This document shows, piece after piece, positions 61,743-64,000 of a stretch of 64,000 nt of DNA. The translations under genes and the position numbers were made by a program. The first letter of the stretch is position 1. Each line of letters begins with the position of its first letter. Location of the stretch: positions 1,860,001 to 1,924,000 of the forward strand of contig NZ_QXMH01000001.1 of the NCBI RefSeq assembly GCF_003568665.1. Reading direction: 5' to 3'. Source of the stretch: Chitinophaga alhagiae (GTDB taxonomy: Bacteria > Bacteroidota > Bacteroidia > Chitinophagales > Chitinophagaceae). The notes beneath the pieces were generated by a model. The model did not search any database and was not told the origin of the DNA. It saw nothing but the letters and a program-made list of their open reading frames with translations.

Positions 61743-63557
61743 TCAGTTCACCTCTTCCGCTTTCATCATCTTCTGGAACTTCTTCCTTTCTTCTTCATCC
61801 AGGATGGTTTTACGCATACGGGTATGGTTCGGTGTCACTTCAATACACTCATCCTGTTGAATGTACTCCATGCACTCTTCCAAAGTCATCAATATCTTGG
61901 GCGCAATGTTGGTAGCTGCGTCACTACCGCTGGCGCGCATATTTGTGAGTTTTTTACCTTCATTCGGGTTCACCACCAGGTCACCGGGTTTGTTGTTTTC
62001 CCCGATGATCATGCCCCTGTACACTTCCTCTCCCGGATCTACGAAGAAAGAACCGCGGTCTTGCAATTTGTCAAGAGAGTAACCGGTAGTGGTACCGCCT
62101 TCCTTGGCAATCAGCACACCGTTGCTGCGGCCGGGGATGGGGCCTTTCCAGGGTTTGTAGTCATTAAAGCGGTGGGCCATAACGGCTTCGCCGGCGGTGT
62201 TGGTCAGCATCTGCGTACGCAGGCCGATGAGGCCGCGTGAGGGGATCTCAAATTCCAGGTGCTGCATTTCGCCTTTGGTTTCCATGATAAGCATTTCACC
62301 TTTGCGGCGGGTCACCAGGTCTATCACCTTGGAAGCAAATTCCTGCGGAACGTCTACCACCAGGGTTTCGTACGGTTCGCATTTTTTGCCGTCAATGTTT
62401 TTGAGGATCACCTGCGGCTGGCCTACTGTCAGCTCGTACCCTTCGCGGCGCATGGTCTCTACCAGTACGCCCAGGTGAAGAATGCCGCGGCCGTATACCA
62501 GGAAGCTGTCTGCGGAGTCTGTATCCACTACGCGCAGGGCCAGGTTCTTCTCCGTTTCTTTCAGCAGGCGGTCCCGCAGGTGGCGGGAAGTCACAAACTT
62601 GCCGTCTTTACCGAAGAAGGGAGAGTTATTGATGCTGAACAGCATGTTCATGGTAGGTTCGTCTACACTGATCACCGGCAGCGCTTCGGGGTTCTCGAAG
62701 TCGGCAATAGTATCGCCAATACCGAAATCTTCCAGGCCCACCACGGCGCAAATATCGCCGGGCTGCACTTCTGTAACGCGTTTTTTGCCGAGAGACTCAA
62801 ACACATACAGCTCGCGCACGCGTGATTTCTTGATGGTGCCGTCTGTTTGTACCAGTGAAATGGGCTGGTTTTCCGCCAGCGTGCCGCGCACCACTTTACC
62901 TACGGCAATACGGCCCAGGAAGGTGGAGTAATCCAGCGAGGTGATCTGCATTTGCAGGGTACCTTCGGATATTTTAGGCTCCGGTACATGTTTCAGGATG
63001 CCGTCCAGCAGGGGGAGAATGTCTTCACGTTGTGTCAGGGAATCATTGAACCAGCCGTTTTTGCCCGAACCGTAGAAGGTGGGGAAATCCAGTTGTTCTT
63101 CCGTGGCGTCCAGGTTGAAGAACAGCTCAAACACGGCGTCGTGCACTTCATCGGGGCGGCAGTTGGGTTTATCTACTTTGTTGATCACCACAATCGGCTT
63201 CAGGTTGAGCTGCAGCGCTTTTTGCAGTACGAAGCGCGTCTGCGGCATGGGCCCTTCAAAGGCGTCTACCAGCAGTATCACGCCATCGGCCATTTTCAGC
63301 ACCCGCTCCACCTCGCCGCCGAAGTCGGCGTGGCCCGGAGTGTCTATCACGTTGATCTTCACATCCTTATACACCACGGATACGTTTTTGCTGAGGATGG
63401 TGATACCGCGTTCCTTTTCAAGGTCGTTGTTATCCATGATCAGCTCACCCGTTTCCTGGTTGGCCCGGAATACGTTCGTAGAATGCAGGATCTTGTCCAC
63501 CAGCGTGGTTTTCCCGTGGTCTACGTGTGCGATAATGGCAATGTTTCTTATTTGCAT
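61743..63557 (-). CDS. typA: Translational GTPase TypA/BipA
   Basis: From ATG 63557 (MQIRNIAIIAHVDHGKTTL) the protein has 604 residues, the usual length; the longer frame adds 29 codons without homology. G1 is AHVDHGKTT, G2 in EKERGITI, G3 DTPGHADF, G4 NKVDKPNCRP. Domains II, III, V (EF-G-like, EFEIPSRGLIGLRTQMLTNT) and the BipA-specific C-terminal domain (GMIIGENNKPGDLVVNPNEGKKLTNMRASGSD) follow. It is a ribosome-binding GTPase required under stress and low temperature. Single gene with a candidate promoter and a shared terminator. Confidence 0.97.
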   Translation of the reverse strand: MQIRNIAIIAHVDHGKTTLVDKILHSTNVFRANQETGELIMDNNDLEKERGITILSKNVSVVYKDVKINVIDTPGHADFGGEVERVLKMADGVILLVDAFEGPMPQTRFVLQKALQLNLKPIVVINKVDKPNCRPDEVHDAVFELFFNLDATEEQLDFPTFYGSGKNGWFNDSLTQREDILPLLDGILKHVPEPKISEGTLQMQITSLDYSTFLGRIAVGKVVRGTLAENQPISLVQTDGTIKKSRVRELYVFESLGKKRVTEVQPGDICAVVGLEDFGIGDTIADFENPEALPVISVDEPTMNMLFSINNSPFFGKDGKFVTSRHLRDRLLKETEKNLALRVVDTDSADSFLVYGRGILHLGVLVETMRREGYELTVGQPQVILKNIDGKKCEPYETLVVDVPQEFASKVIDLVTRRKGEMLIMETKGEMQHLEFEIPSRGLIGLRTQMLTNTAGEAVMAHRFNDYKPWKGPIPGRSNGVLIAKEGGTTTGYSLDKLQDRGSFFVDPGEEVYRGMIIGENNKPGDLVVNPNEGKKLTNMRASGSDAATNIAPKILMTLEECMEYIQQDECIEVTPNHTRMRKTILDEEERKKFQKMMKAEEVN

Positions 63558-63581
63558 ATATAAATTGTGATAAAAGAGGCG

Positions 63582-63589
63582 CAAAGGTA
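63582..63589 (-). promoter_or_regulatory. Bacteroidota -7 promoter element for typA
   Basis: On the minus strand TACCTTTG matches TAnnTTTG and lies 24 bp before the start at 63557. A TTT-rich segment is near the -33 distance, but no TTG. Confidence 0.45.
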
Positions 63590-63735
63590 CGCATATTATG
63601 GGAAAAACGGCGGGGATGCACCTTAAATTACCGTGAAATAACATTTCTTTAAACAGCCGTAGCGCCTAACTTATTAAGCGTTCATAATCAATTTGTTATG
63701 AGTTGCCGGTTTCCTGTGGAACGGTACGTGTACTG

Positions 63736-64000
63736 CTATTCCAGCGCTTTCTGCAGCTGGCGGAAGGTTTCCTGGTTGCCGGGGTTGTCCAGCGCACGGG
63801 CAATATCCAGCTTCTCACGACTGGTAAGGTGGAGGCTGAGGGCGGCCGCTTTTTCCGCCTGCTGCGGTACGTACTGGAAAATGAGGCGGTTGAATTTGTT
63901 GGGGAAATAACATTCTATGTAGTTCAGCAGGTGGTCCTGGTGAAAGTCCTGCATGCTCATCCAGTGCGCCTGCATGGAAAAGAGGGGCTCAAACATCAGG
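63736..64000 (-). CDS. Unidentified protein, open to the window edge
   Basis: A minus-strand frame enters from the right edge and stops at 63736; about 88 residues are visible. The first ATG inside the window is at 63996 (MFEPLFSMQAHWMSMQDFHQ), but the frame is open upstream of it, so the protein may be longer. The visible part has FNRLIFQYVPQQAEKAAALSLHLTSREKLDIARALDN and ends RQLQKALE; it is helical and soluble. I do not recognise a family. It ends about 178 bp upstream of the typA start, on the same strand. Confidence 0.55.
   Translation of the reverse strand, partial: LMFEPLFSMQAHWMSMQDFHQDHLLNYIECYFPNKFNRLIFQYVPQQAEKAAALSLHLTSREKLDIARALDNPGNQETFRQLQKALE

Noticed and set aside
1..64000. 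tRNA, rRNA, riboswitch or prophage features
   Set aside because: I saw no T-loop-like GTTCGAATC context, no rRNA sequence, no recognisable aptamer upstream of pnuC or gltB, and no integrase or phage structural gene.

Overview
This window reads as a chromosomal segment of a Bacteroidota bacterium, most likely family Chitinophagaceae (Chitinophaga-like). The basis is the gene content: S46 dipeptidyl-peptidase, DUF4836 and GLPGLI proteins, a PNGase F-type glycosidase, Tat-signal Gfo/Idh/MocA oxidoreductases, and the Bacteroidota form of the arginase/formimidoylglutamase family. Several intergenic regions carry the Bacteroidota promoter word TAnnTTTG, and Shine-Dalgarno sequences are scarce. Genes are densely packed on both strands, mostly in groups of one to three. 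I found no tRNA, rRNA, CRISPR array, phage or intact insertion sequence. The long open frames antisense to gltB, mutL and the oxidoreductases are shadows and are left out.

Layout. 0-9 kb: 5' part of a CorA transporter, a DUF3472 protein, an RlpA lipoprotein with a GNAT enzyme, a secreted class 3 lipase, a glycolipid-binding-like protein with a YpfJ metallopeptidase, a hybrid histidine kinase and an orphan class I terpene synthase. 9-19 kb: gltB-gltD (ammonia assimilation), a GH10-like secreted protein, a 71-bp tandem repeat array, a DUF3500 protein and mgsA. 19-30 kb: Nfu iron-sulfur carrier, GLPGLI/PNGase F fusion, pnuC with a nicotinamide riboside kinase-like gene (NAD salvage), mtgA, a YrdC/Sua5 protein, polA, an ArsC/Spx-like protein, a MurG-like glycosyltransferase and a 41-residue lipoprotein. 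30-42 kb: a divergent ureohydrolase, a secreted esterase, a TIM-barrel isomerase, an FGE-fold protein with a Gfo/Idh/MocA oxidoreductase, DacB, a DPP7-type peptidase, two small lipoproteins and a second Gfo/Idh/MocA protein. 42-50 kb: POT peptide transporter, two tandem paralogous outer-membrane-type proteins, a two-subunit FAD sugar dehydrogenase (GMC plus gluconate_2-dh3 subunit) and gluconokinase. 50-64 kb: mutL, msrB, a YciI protein, DUF4836, an ABC ATPase-permease-amidohydrolase operon, a geranylgeranyl-reductase-like gene with DUF2891, ybaB and typA.

How the genes may work together. The clearest theme is breakdown of extracellular polymers: secreted esterase, lipase, PNGase F, S46 peptidase and peptide transporter. 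A second theme is periplasmic oxidation of sugars: a Fe-S-motif GMC dehydrogenase with its small subunit, two Tat-signal NAD(P)-binding oxidoreductases, a Tat-signal TIM-barrel isomerase and a gluconokinase. A 3-keto-sugar or gluconate route is an inference from these families.

The non-genic observations I find most worth checking are: two copies of a ~110-bp terminally inverted repeat element whose arms differ in sequence but stay complementary; a bare signal-peptide ORF abutting one copy (a gene apparently reduced to its leader); the 71-bp tandem array; and a MutL with an altered endonuclease motif. No wholly new defence or mobile system is evident.
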